Shown here one piece after another: positions 18,596-26,722 of a stretch of 64,000 nt of DNA. The DNA lies in assembly GCF_020164785.1 (NCBI RefSeq), contig NZ_JAIUGX010000011.1, positions 162,437-226,436 of the forward strand, given 5' to 3'. How positions within the stretch are numbered: position 1 is the first letter of the stretch; each line of letters starts with the position of its first letter. The DNA is from Mesorhizobium sp. ES1-1 (lineage in GTDB: Bacteria; Pseudomonadota; Alphaproteobacteria; Rhizobiales; Rhizobiaceae). The translations under genes were made by a program, and so were the position numbers. A model generated the notes under the pieces. That model searched no databases, was not told the DNA's origin, and saw nothing but the letters and a program-made list of their open reading frames with translations.

Positions 18596-19230
18596 GCTTC
18601 CCCGAACACCACATCCCAGGCTGCGACCGCCGCCTGGGCCCGCACGGCTACCTCGTCGACGGTCATGCCCGGCTTGAACAGGCTGGAGCCGAGACCGAAG
18701 ACCGTGACGCCGACCGCCTTGTAGCCGGGAAAGTCCTTTTCCGAAACGCCGCCAACCGCGCCGACCAGCGTCTGCTGAGGCAACACCGCGCGGATCGCGG
18801 AAATGCCGGAGGCGCCGAGCACGCTCGCGGGGAAGAATTTCAATGCCGACGCACCGAGCCGGATCGCCTGGAACGCTTCGGTCGGCGTGAACACGCCGGG
18901 CATCGTCACCATGCCATGGTGCATGGCGCGCGCCATCACCTCGGCATCTATGTTGGGGCTGACCAGCAGCCGCCCACCGGCCTCGTGCAGGCCATCGACA
19001 TCGGCTGCCGTCAGCACGGTGCCGGCGCCGACCAGGGCCGTGTTCGGAAGCACCTGGACAATCCTGGCGATCGACGAGAATGGCTGGGGCGAGTTGAGCG
19101 GCACTTCGATCGCCTCGATGCCGGCGTCGAACAGCGCTTCCCCCATCGCCATCGCCTCGGTGGGTTTGAGACCGCGCAGGATGGCGACCAGCCCGCGCTT
19201 GAGGCTGGGGAAAGGTGCGGTCTGGCTCAT
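18592..19230 (-). CDS. dgoA: 2-dehydro-3-deoxy-6-phosphogalactonate aldolase
   Basis: This 212-residue class I aldolase splits KDPGal into pyruvate and glyceraldehyde 3-phosphate. RGLVAILRGLKPTEAMAMG with the catalytic Glu region, GIEAIEVPLNSPQPFSSI, LVGAGTVLTAADVDGL and the Schiff-base region ALKFFPASVLGASGI are the KDPG/KDPGal aldolase signatures. The VPLNSP segment fits the galactonate rather than the gluconate type. It overlaps the lactonase and kinase genes by 4 bp on each side, showing a tight operon. Confidence 0.9.
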   Translation of the reverse strand: MSQTAPFPSLKRGLVAILRGLKPTEAMAMGEALFDAGIEAIEVPLNSPQPFSSIARIVQVLPNTALVGAGTVLTAADVDGLHEAGGRLLVSPNIDAEVMARAMHHGMVTMPGVFTPTEAFQAIRLGASALKFFPASVLGASGISAIRAVLPQQTLVGAVGGVSEKDFPGYKAVGVTVFGLGSSLFKPGMTVDEVAVRAQAAVAAWDVVFGEA

Positions 19231-20186
19231 AGGGATGCTCCGGTCCTGGCGATCATGCCGTTTTCGCGCGCGGCCTCAATGAGGCCGGCACGCACGGCCT
19301 CATCGGCGTCGACAGCGCGCACGCCGAGCCCGGCAAGGCCAAGCGCGGTCCGGTACAGTGTCGCGAGCGCACCCGACGCGATCAGCACCACGGATGCTGT
19401 CCCCTCGCCATGCCGGCGGCGCGCCGAGGCAATCTCACCCCCGATCAGCAAGCCGGACAGGCAGGCAGCCGCATCGTCGGCCTTCAAGTCCTGAAGCAGG
19501 CCGGCGGCGCGAATCGAAAACAGCCTCGATGTGACGTCGCCGCCCTCGGCCAATGCGGTTTCGCACCAGCGGCGGAAGAACGGATTGTCAGCCGAGACCG
19601 GCGTGGGATTTTCGCCGAGCGAATGGCGCAGGATAGAGTGCGCGGCAAGCACGGAAAACAGCTCGCCGGTCGGCCAGGTGCCGAAGCCGGTGACGGCGGC
19701 GTCCTCGACCTGCACCCATTTCGAATGCGTTCCGGGCATGCAGACCAGCTGGCGTCCGCCGGCGGGCAGGCCGGCGCCAGCCAGCTGCGTTTCCTCGCCG
19801 CGTATGACATCGGGAGCGTCGGCGAGACGCTGGGCAAGGCCAGGAACGATGCGGATGTCGCGGCTCTGGCCGGGCACGGGGGCAGCGCCCGCCAGGATGG
19901 CGCGAAGCGGTGCCGGGACGGTCACGTAGGGCGCCTCCAGCCAGCCCTGGCGAGAACCGGCCATGCCGCAGATGATGACCGGCAGCGTTTCCGGCGCGGC
20001 GAGCGCGGCAAGATGGGCTTCGAGAAGAGCGGAAAAGCCCTTCTGCTGCGCCGTGATCAGACCGTCATCGCCCCGGCGCTCGGCCAGAACCTTGCCGTCC
20101 CTGTCGATCAGCCACACCCGCATGCGGGTCGTGCCCCAGTCGACGGCCGCGACAGAGGGCGCGTTGCCGGCAAGCCCGGGGCTCAC
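19227..20186 (-). CDS. dgoK: 2-dehydro-3-deoxygalactonokinase
   Basis: This 319-residue kinase phosphorylates 2-keto-3-deoxygalactonate at C6. The start AAVDWGTTRMRVWLIDRDG is the ATP-binding phosphate-1 loop, IICGMAGSRQGWLEAPYV and VCMPGTHSKWVQV are conserved DgoK motifs. I chose GTG 20186 because it overlaps the stop of the upstream SDR in GTGA and gives the right N-terminus; the frame is open to 20300 but that would lie inside the SDR gene. It is translationally coupled to the SDR and overlaps dgoA by 4 bp. Confidence 0.9.
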   Translation of the reverse strand: MSPGLAGNAPSVAAVDWGTTRMRVWLIDRDGKVLAERRGDDGLITAQQKGFSALLEAHLAALAAPETLPVIICGMAGSRQGWLEAPYVTVPAPLRAILAGAAPVPGQSRDIRIVPGLAQRLADAPDVIRGEETQLAGAGLPAGGRQLVCMPGTHSKWVQVEDAAVTGFGTWPTGELFSVLAAHSILRHSLGENPTPVSADNPFFRRWCETALAEGGDVTSRLFSIRAAGLLQDLKADDAAACLSGLLIGGEIASARRRHGEGTASVVLIASGALATLYRTALGLAGLGVRAVDADEAVRAGLIEAARENGMIARTGASL

Positions 20187-20950
20187 AGGAACCCTCCATC
20201 GACGATCAGCATCTGCGCGGTCAGCATGCGCGAAGCGTCCGAGGCGAGGAACAGCACGGTGCCGACGATGTCGTCCGGCTGCATGACCTGCTTGATGCAC
20301 TGCTTGGCGACGTGGGCGGCGAGCGACTCATCGGTCACCCAGAGTTCCCTCTGGCGATCGGTGATCACCCAGCCGGGCGCGATGGCGTTGACGCGGATGC
20401 CATCGACGCCGAGCTTTCCTGCCAGCCCCTTGGTCAGGCCGAGGATGCCCGCCTTGGCGGCGGTGTAGGCCGGCATGTCGGGATGGTTGATCAGGTAGGA
20501 TGTCGAGGTGAAGTTGATGATCGAGCCGCCGCCTGCGCGCTTCATCCCCGGCGCCACGGCCTGCGCCGTGAAGAAATGTGGCCGCAGGTTGATGGCCAGA
20601 TTGTTGTCCCAGAATTCCACCGTCACGTCCTCGACGGCGTGGCGATCGTCGATGGCGGCGTTGTTGACCAGCACGGTAATTTCGCCATGCGCCTGCGCGG
20701 CCTCAGCGGCCGAGCGCCGCAAGGCCTCGACATCGCGCAGATCAGTCTTCAGGTAGAGCGGCCGCCGACCGAACTCTTTCTCGATGCGGTCGGCAAGGAC
20801 CATGCTCGGCCCGTCGGCGATGTCTATGAAGGCGACATTGGCGCCCTGGCGCACGAACCCCTCGCTCAATGCCGCGCCAATTCCGGAGCCGCCGCCGGTG
20901 ATCAGCACCGAGGCACCTTCGAGGTCGGCGAAATGCGCCGATGGCATCAT
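20183..20950 (-). CDS. SDR-family sugar dehydrogenase (first gene of the galactonate-type operon)
   Basis: This 255-residue short-chain dehydrogenase has the cofactor loop TGGGSGIGAAL, NNAAIDDRH, the catalytic Ser region NFTSTSYLIN and YTAAKAGILGLTK carrying Tyr and Lys. FIDIADG at the end of beta-2 has an acidic residue, suggesting NAD preference. In this operon it probably oxidises an aldose (galactose, fucose or arabinose type) to the lactone hydrolysed by the SMP-30 protein. ATG 20950 is preceded by GGAGAATAGAC. The GTGA overlap with dgoK supports co-translation. Confidence 0.87.
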   Translation of the reverse strand: MMPSAHFADLEGASVLITGGGSGIGAALSEGFVRQGANVAFIDIADGPSMVLADRIEKEFGRRPLYLKTDLRDVEALRRSAAEAAQAHGEITVLVNNAAIDDRHAVEDVTVEFWDNNLAINLRPHFFTAQAVAPGMKRAGGGSIINFTSTSYLINHPDMPAYTAAKAGILGLTKGLAGKLGVDGIRVNAIAPGWVITDRQRELWVTDESLAAHVAKQCIKQVMQPDDIVGTVLFLASDASRMLTAQMLIVDGGFL

Positions 20951-21243
20951 GTCTATTCTCCGCGCTTGACCGGCGCGCATCCTAGCCAGGGACGTCGCGC
21001 GGGCAAGGGTGAAAACTCGACTTGGCGGCTTAAGTCAGACAAAACGATAATGCGCTGGGCTCGACACTCATACTTGCCATCGCCTTCGGTCAGCGTCCTC
21101 TCCGTGGCGGCCGGATTGACAGTTTATGGCGATGGCGTTGTTGCCTTCACCGAGATGCGCCGGGGCAAGGGCGGCCTGCACCCGCGTGCCGGCCTGGGCC
21201 GTCTTGGCATGGTTTGCGCGTCAGGCACTTGTTCATAAGGTTC
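20951..21243. other. 293-bp spacer between two leftward units
   Basis: This spacer lies between the start of the SDR gene and the end of the GT-C gene. It should hold the promoter of the galactonate-type operon; I found no confident -35/-10 pair, terminator or regulator site in it. Confidence 0.4.
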
Positions 21244-23040
21244 TCAGCCGTCGGTCCGGACACGATAGAGCTCGATCGGAGCCCCTCGCGTCTCAGGCAC
21301 CGGCTCCAGCCAGTCCGGCACATTGCCGCGCATCAAGCCGGCCAGGAAACCTTCCGGCGCAGTGAAGGCGAGGAACCGGCTCTCAGGATTGCCACGACAC
21401 ATGGCGACCAGGCCGACGCGATGATCGCGAACGATCGCAGCAGCCTGCGCATTGGAGCCAAGGAACGCATCGAGGGCGAGCCTATCTCCCGCGACGTTAC
21501 GGTGGTAGGGGCCAGCGAAAACGCGATGTCCGGAATAGACAAGGATCGGCGCGCCCAGATTGGAGACGGCAAGAACCGTGGTGCCCGGCATGCGCCCGAG
21601 CGCTTCGAACGCGGCCCTGGAATGACACGAGGGATCGATCCCCCGGGCCTCGCTGACTGTCTGGCCGCTTTCGAACACCGCCGACGCCGCCTCTGCGGCG
21701 CCCGACCAGGCCGCGTTGACCGAGATCAGCCATGCGGCGGCCATGCGCAGCATGGAGCCGCGCGATGGGCTGGCTTCAGCGTGCTGCCGCCATTTGGCGA
21801 TCCAGGCCGAAAGCGGAATAACGGCGAAGGTGATCGAGAATGTCGAGCCGCGTACCTGCCAGACGCTGACCAGGAATGCCACCACCAGCAGCACGGCGAC
21901 CAGGCTATCCTGGCGGCGCCAGCCACGACCCAGCCGCGACGCCATCAGCACGATGGCCACCAACGGCGTGGCATAGCGCGTCAACACCTTGGCCGGATCG
22001 TTAGCGGCAAGCTGAAACAACGACTGCGCCTCGTCGATATGGTCGAGCAGCAAAGTCTTCAGGCGCGGGTCCAGCACGGCATAGGGTGCGGCCAAACATT
22101 GCGGGAACAGGGCGAGGAGAACCGCGCCGAGCGCCCCGCCGAGTAGGACAAGCGACAGGAGGCGTCGTCCCCGCGTGTGGCTGGCCGCCCGGCTGGAAGC
22201 AATCATGGCAAGGCCGGTTCCGGCGAGCCCGGCCGCGATGAACTGCACAGCTGAGAAGGCGTCGCATTGGGCCTGGCCCCAGGCCGACTGCGGAATAGTG
22301 GTAACGAACACAAGCGCTGAAACGCCAGCAAAGCCGAGGCCGAAATCCCTCGCTATCGGCCTTTCGGCGTCGCCGTGGAAAGCAAACAGCATCGCCACGC
22401 AGATGCCTATGGTGGCGACATAGGGCACCGTTTCCATGCCGACGGCCAGCGTCAACGCGGCGGCCAGCCCGGACAGCAATGCAGCGGGCTTGTTAACGGG
22501 CGCCTCGAGCAGCAGGCTCAGGCTGGCGACGGTCAGCATCAGTTGGACATTGTGGTGATCTAGCGCGCCCGGCGAGAAAATGCCGAGGAAATACAGTGCC
22601 GCCGCGCCGATCACGACCGTCGGCAACACGGCGTCCTTGCCGGCGAAGCGACGCGCGGCACGGATCATGAAAACCATAGTCATGCCGAACAGCAGTGCCG
22701 GCCAAGCTACCCGTGCAACATTTTCGGCAAGCGGCGCGTCGCCGGTCAGCTTCGACACGGCCAGCACGATGGCGGCGATCGGCGCGTCGACCAGACGCGA
22801 CCAGTGCATGATAAAGCCGCCTTCCAGTCCCATCCTGTATTGGTGCAGGTCGAACCAGCCTTGCCCGGCCAAAAGGTCGCGCACCTCGACCAGCCGCAGC
22901 AAATTGTCGTTGTCCCCGCCGGCGTCGGCCAGCATTGGAAACCCGGCGCAGGCGTTGACGAACAGGGGCGCTAGCGTGGCGAGCAGCGCCAACACGAGGT
23001 CGTTGCGCCATGACCGGCGTGGCGTGGCCTTGACGGACAT
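21244..23040 (-). CDS. Multi-pass GT-C-type membrane protein, STT3/PMT-like
   Basis: This integral membrane protein of about 598 residues has some 10-12 hydrophobic segments followed by a soluble C-terminal domain (after about residue 455). Near the N-terminus, just after the first membrane segment, it carries GGDNDNLLRLVEVRDLLAGQ, with an acidic DND in the position of the DxD-type motif of STT3/GT-C enzymes, then GGFIMHWSRLVDAP. GT-C enzymes use lipid-linked sugars outside the cytoplasmic membrane. The start is uncertain: ATG 23040 is used here, GTG 23061 has a better ribosome-binding site (AAAGG), and the frame reaches TTG 23121. Exact activity is unknown. Confidence 0.75.
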   Translation of the reverse strand: MSVKATPRRSWRNDLVLALLATLAPLFVNACAGFPMLADAGGDNDNLLRLVEVRDLLAGQGWFDLHQYRMGLEGGFIMHWSRLVDAPIAAIVLAVSKLTGDAPLAENVARVAWPALLFGMTMVFMIRAARRFAGKDAVLPTVVIGAAALYFLGIFSPGALDHHNVQLMLTVASLSLLLEAPVNKPAALLSGLAAALTLAVGMETVPYVATIGICVAMLFAFHGDAERPIARDFGLGFAGVSALVFVTTIPQSAWGQAQCDAFSAVQFIAAGLAGTGLAMIASSRAASHTRGRRLLSLVLLGGALGAVLLALFPQCLAAPYAVLDPRLKTLLLDHIDEAQSLFQLAANDPAKVLTRYATPLVAIVLMASRLGRGWRRQDSLVAVLLVVAFLVSVWQVRGSTFSITFAVIPLSAWIAKWRQHAEASPSRGSMLRMAAAWLISVNAAWSGAAEAASAVFESGQTVSEARGIDPSCHSRAAFEALGRMPGTTVLAVSNLGAPILVYSGHRVFAGPYHRNVAGDRLALDAFLGSNAQAAAIVRDHRVGLVAMCRGNPESRFLAFTAPEGFLAGLMRGNVPDWLEPVPETRGAPIELYRVRTDG

Positions 23041-23221
23041 TGTGGCATCGACACGAGTCACGGCGAGACCTTTGATTGCTGCCTTTCGCAAAAGAGAACC
23101 TAGCGCCAACTCACTGAACAAACCTTAAGCCAGCCTTGCGAAAGGCAGATGTCACGAAACGCTTTGTTTGCCATCCACGCATTATCGTCCCGCAACAGAC
23201 AATCCGGTCCAGGATGTTGGC

Positions 23222-23839
23222 ATGAGTGTTATGGCCGTCGAAAAGAAGATCCTGAACGCGGCCCATAGCCGGGCAGTGTTTCAACGCCGCATCCGCGTGC
23301 TCTCCGAACAGGTCGGCGCGATGCTGGGCAATGAAGGCACTGTTCTCGATCTCGGCTGCGGCGACGGCTCGCTGGCCAAGGCGGTGATGGACCGGAAGCC
23401 GGGGCTGACGTTTCGCGGGATCGACGTTTTTCTTCGTCCGCGTACGGCCATCCCCGTAGAGATTTTCGATGGCACCACGATACCCGCCGCCTCCGGGTCG
23501 TTCGACTGGGTGACCATCGTTGACGTTCTGCACCACACTGACAATCCCGGCCATCTTGTCACCGAGGCCGCAAGGGTCGCCCGCAAGGGCGTGGTCATCA
23601 AGGACCATCTGCGCGACGGGGCCTTCGCCTGCAGTACCCTGCGGTTCATGGACTGGGTGGGCAACAAAGGTCATGATGTGCGGCTGCCCTACAACTATCT
23701 GTCCCGGCAGGAATGGGATGGGATTTTCGCTCAGGTCGGTATCAAGACGCAAAGCTGGCGCGAGAAGCTGGCGCTGTATCCGTTTCCGGCCAACCTCCTG
23801 TTCGACAGGGGTCTGCACTTCGTCGCATCGCTGCGCTAG
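23222..23839 (+). CDS. Class I SAM-dependent methyltransferase
   Basis: This 205-residue protein has the methyltransferase core: TVLDLGCGDGSLAKAV (motif I), FRGIDVFLRPR (motif II), FDWVTIVDVLHHTDNP (motif IV) and KDHLRDGAFACSTLRFMDW. It resembles Methyltransf_11/UbiE-like small-molecule enzymes, and the C-terminal NLLFDRGLHFVASL fits the lipid- or glycan-linked enzymes seen next to GtrA and GT2 genes. I chose ATG 23222 because it directly precedes the conserved part. It is divergent from the GT-C gene and convergent with gtrA. Confidence 0.85.
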   Translation: MSVMAVEKKILNAAHSRAVFQRRIRVLSEQVGAMLGNEGTVLDLGCGDGSLAKAVMDRKPGLTFRGIDVFLRPRTAIPVEIFDGTTIPAASGSFDWVTIVDVLHHTDNPGHLVTEAARVARKGVVIKDHLRDGAFACSTLRFMDWVGNKGHDVRLPYNYLSRQEWDGIFAQVGIKTQSWREKLALYPFPANLLFDRGLHFVASLR

Positions 23840-23858
23840 CCGCGGCCCGTCGAAGCTT

Positions 23859-24266
23859 TCAGGCGGCTCTTTGATCGTCGCGAAACACCCAGAGCGATGA
23901 CAGCACATAGCTCGCCGCACCTGCAGCGACCGTAATCGTGGCCGACATGACCAACGGCGACGCGGAAAATATCGAGACCGCAACATGGGCGGACAGGCCT
24001 GCAAACAGCGCGCAGACCAGCTGGGCGACAAGATAGCGGGGGAATGCACGTCCATGGTCGTGCCGTCCCTCGAACGTCCAGCCGCGCTGTGCGGCATATG
24101 CCACCACGAACGCCAGCCCATAGGCGATGACGCTTCCGGCAAATGGCGGCAAGCCGGCCGAAACCAAGGCCCACGACAGCACGAAGAACAGCAGCGCCGC
24201 GCCAACACCGACCACGGCGAACCGAACAAGCCGTGCCGAGGCTAATTTAAGTGCAAGCCCTTTCAT
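23859..24266 (-). CDS. GtrA-family membrane protein
   Basis: This 135-residue protein has four predicted transmembrane helices and the GtrA/DPMS signature: LVRFAVVGVGAALLFFVLSW at the N-terminus, YGLAFVVAYAAQRGWTF with the conserved aromatic turn, and LSSLWVFRDDQRAA at the C-terminus. GtrA proteins are thought to flip polyprenol-phosphate sugars. It overlaps the GT2 gene by 4 bp (ATGA), so the two proteins are made together. Confidence 0.92.
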   Translation of the reverse strand: MKGLALKLASARLVRFAVVGVGAALLFFVLSWALVSAGLPPFAGSVIAYGLAFVVAYAAQRGWTFEGRHDHGRAFPRYLVAQLVCALFAGLSAHVAVSIFSASPLVMSATITVAAGAASYVLSSLWVFRDDQRAA

Positions 24267-25507
24267 TTTTCAGCAGGCAAGACCGGTCGGCCCGATCCGT
24301 TGGCCTGGCTTGCTTTCAGACGTTTTACCGGTATTTCCAGGACTCCCAGCAGAAATGCCGAGAAGAATGCCTGTAATGAAATGACGATCAGGCTGAGGCC
24401 AAGCACGACGATGCGCGGGATCCCGCAATCGTTCAGCGGACCGAAGCCGAGATGCGCCCAGCGCGCCACGGCATACAAGAAGAACAGCGCCCCACCGGCG
24501 AAACAGATGCCGGCATTGATGGCGAGGCGATCGGTGCTGATGGTTCTGGTCAACCAATCGGAACTTCGGCTTGGCGGCAGGATGCCGGTGATGTCGGCAT
24601 AGTAGCGCGAAATCGCGCCAAAAGTGACGAGCTGGACGCCGGTGACGACCATAAAACAGGCGGCGACGAAGGTGTTGAGGTCGAGCGACAGATTGTCGAT
24701 CACGCGCAGCGGTCCGAAAACAAGCAGCGCCGCAAAGAGGGCCCCAAGCCCGCCGAGTATGGTGCCCGGTATGAAAAACATCCAGCGCGGGTTGTAGACC
24801 AGCAGGAACTTCAGGTGCCGCCAGCCGTCGCGCCACGTCCTGAGATGCGGCGGCCGGCTGCGGCCATCTGGCTTGAGCCTGGTCGGCACTTCCTCGATGC
24901 GCAGGCCGGCCAGCGCGCCGCGCACCACCATTTCACTGGCGAATTCCATGCCGGTCGTCTGCAAATCGAGCTGCCTGATGCTCTCGGTGTTGAAGCCGCG
25001 CAGGCCGCAGTGGAAATCACCGGTCTTGATGCGGAAGAACAGCCGGCCGACGAAGCTCAACACCGGGTTGCCGAGATAGCGGTGCAGCGGCGGCATGGCA
25101 CCGGGCTCGATGCCGCCTTGGAAGCGATTGCCCATGACCAGGTCGGCGCCGTCACGCAGGCGTGCAACGAAGGCCTCCAGCGCGCCGAAATCATAGCTGT
25201 CGTCGGCATCGCCCATAATGATGAAGCGGCCCTTGGCGGCGGCGATGCCGCCGAGCAAGGCGGCGCCATAACCCTTTTCGGCCACGGGCACCACCCGGGC
25301 GCCGATCGCCGAGGCGATGTCCTGCGAACCGTCGGTGCTGCCATTGTCGGCGATCAGGACCTCGCCGGATATCCCGGCCTTGCCGAGAAAAGCCTTCGCC
25401 TTCCCGATGCAGATGGCTAGCGTCTCGGCCTCGTTGAGGCACGGCATGAGAATGGTGAGTTCGAGTTCTTTGGCCGAGGCGGCGCGGATGGGGGTGACAG
25501 CGTTCAT
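24263..25507 (-). CDS. Polyprenol-phosphate sugar synthase, GT2 family (DPM1/ArnC-like)
   Basis: This 414-residue protein has an N-terminal GT-A domain (TILMPCLNEAETLAICIGKA, LIADNGSTDGS, FIIMGDADDSYDF with metal-binding DxD, GNRFQGGIEPGAMPPLHRYL) and a C-terminal part with four hydrophobic segments (about residues 230-400). Family members transfer a nucleotide sugar to undecaprenyl phosphate; the sugar (glucose or mannose are common) is not determined by sequence. It is first of the GT2-gtrA unit, and the product would feed the GT-C protein encoded further on. Confidence 0.9.
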   Translation of the reverse strand: MNAVTPIRAASAKELELTILMPCLNEAETLAICIGKAKAFLGKAGISGEVLIADNGSTDGSQDIASAIGARVVPVAEKGYGAALLGGIAAAKGRFIIMGDADDSYDFGALEAFVARLRDGADLVMGNRFQGGIEPGAMPPLHRYLGNPVLSFVGRLFFRIKTGDFHCGLRGFNTESIRQLDLQTTGMEFASEMVVRGALAGLRIEEVPTRLKPDGRSRPPHLRTWRDGWRHLKFLLVYNPRWMFFIPGTILGGLGALFAALLVFGPLRVIDNLSLDLNTFVAACFMVVTGVQLVTFGAISRYYADITGILPPSRSSDWLTRTISTDRLAINAGICFAGGALFFLYAVARWAHLGFGPLNDCGIPRIVVLGLSLIVISLQAFFSAFLLGVLEIPVKRLKASQANGSGRPVLPAEK

Positions 25508-25744
25508 GGTCGTTGTTCCATCGGGAACCGGTGCAGCAACAGCGGGCCGGTAAATTCGGCCCTAGCCTTGCACGGCAAGGCTTAAGAAAACGATGACGGC
25601 CAGGTTCGCCTTGTCTCCAACGGGGTCGATCGCGGCCAGGCTTGCTGGTACCGGATGCTGATCTTCAAAATGTCGCGATTGGCAGACGAGCGGCGAGGCT
25701 GTACAGGCAAGACAGTTGCCTATCGGATGCGCCGGAGACCTGCC

Positions 25745-26686
25745 ATGAAGCTGAAAATCGCCGTCCAGATGGACCATATCTCCACCGTGTCGATCGCCGG
25801 CGACACCTCGTTCGCGCTGTCGCTGGAAGCGCAACGGCGCGGCCATGCACTGTTCCACTATACGCCCGACAGGCTGTCGCTGCGCGACGGCAAGGTGTTC
25901 GCGCGCATCGAGGCGATGCAGTTGCGCGACGAGCAGGGCAACCACTATTCGCTGGGCGAGAAGGTGCGCACCGACCTGTCGGAAATGGACGTCATCCTGC
26001 TGCGCCAGGACCCGCCCTTCGACATGAACTACATCACCACCACGCATATTCTCGAGCGTATCCATCCGAAGACGCTGGTCGTTAACGACCCGGCCTGGGT
26101 GCGCAACAGTCCGGAGAAGATCTTCGTCACCGAGTTCCCCGACCTGATGCCGGAAACGCTGATCACCAAGGACCCGCTGGAAGTCGCCGCCTTCCGCAAG
26201 GAGTTCGGCGACATCATCGTCAAGCCCCTCTACGGCAATGGCGGCGCCGGCATTTTCCATCTGCACGAAGCCGACCGCAATTTGGCGTCGCTGCTCGAGA
26301 TGTTCGGACAGATGTTCCGTGAGCCGTATATCGTGCAGCGCTATTTGAAGGACGTACGCAAGGGTGACAAGCGCATCATCCTGATCGACGGCGAGGCGGT
26401 TGGCGCCATCAACCGGGTGCCGGCCGAACACGATTCCCGCTCCAACATGCATGTCGGCGGCCGTGCCGAAAAGACCGAGCTGACGGACCGCGAGCGCGAA
26501 ATCTGTGCCCGCATCGGGCCTTCGCTGAAAGAACGCGGCTTCATCTTCGTCGGCATCGACGTCATCGGCGACTACATGACCGAGATCAATGTCACCTCGC
26601 CGACCGGCGTGCGCGAAGTGAAACGGTTTGGCGGCGCCGACATCGCCAGCCTGTTCTGGGACTGTGTCGAGGCCAAGCGGCGGTAG
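25745..26686 (+). CDS. gshB: Glutathione synthetase
   Basis: This 313-residue ATP-grasp enzyme joins gamma-glutamylcysteine and glycine. N-terminal KIAVQMDHISTVSIAGDTSFALSL, LLRQDPPFDMNYITTTHILE, ATP-binding DIIVKPLYGNGGAGIF and C-terminal VGIDVIGDYMTEINVTSPTGV, carrying the metal ligands, are all present. Length is standard. I chose ATG 25745, preceded by a GGAGACC box; upstream in-frame starts add non-conserved residues. It is transcribed alone, convergent with the caspase-like gene. It fits with the cysteine-synthesis genes elsewhere in the window. Confidence 0.96.
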   Translation: MKLKIAVQMDHISTVSIAGDTSFALSLEAQRRGHALFHYTPDRLSLRDGKVFARIEAMQLRDEQGNHYSLGEKVRTDLSEMDVILLRQDPPFDMNYITTTHILERIHPKTLVVNDPAWVRNSPEKIFVTEFPDLMPETLITKDPLEVAAFRKEFGDIIVKPLYGNGGAGIFHLHEADRNLASLLEMFGQMFREPYIVQRYLKDVRKGDKRIILIDGEAVGAINRVPAEHDSRSNMHVGGRAEKTELTDREREICARIGPSLKERGFIFVGIDVIGDYMTEINVTSPTGVREVKRFGGADIASLFWDCVEAKRR

Positions 26687-26701
26687 TCTTCAGTAGAAGA
26701 A

Positions 26702-26722
26702 AGACCGAGCCGGATCGGGTCT
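26702..26722. terminator. Hairpin between convergent gshB and caspase-like genes
   Basis: AGACCGA at 26702-26708 pairs with TCGGGTCT at 26715-26722 with one bulge, between the two convergent stop codons. It could terminate both genes. There is little T-tract, so confidence is low. Confidence 0.35.
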
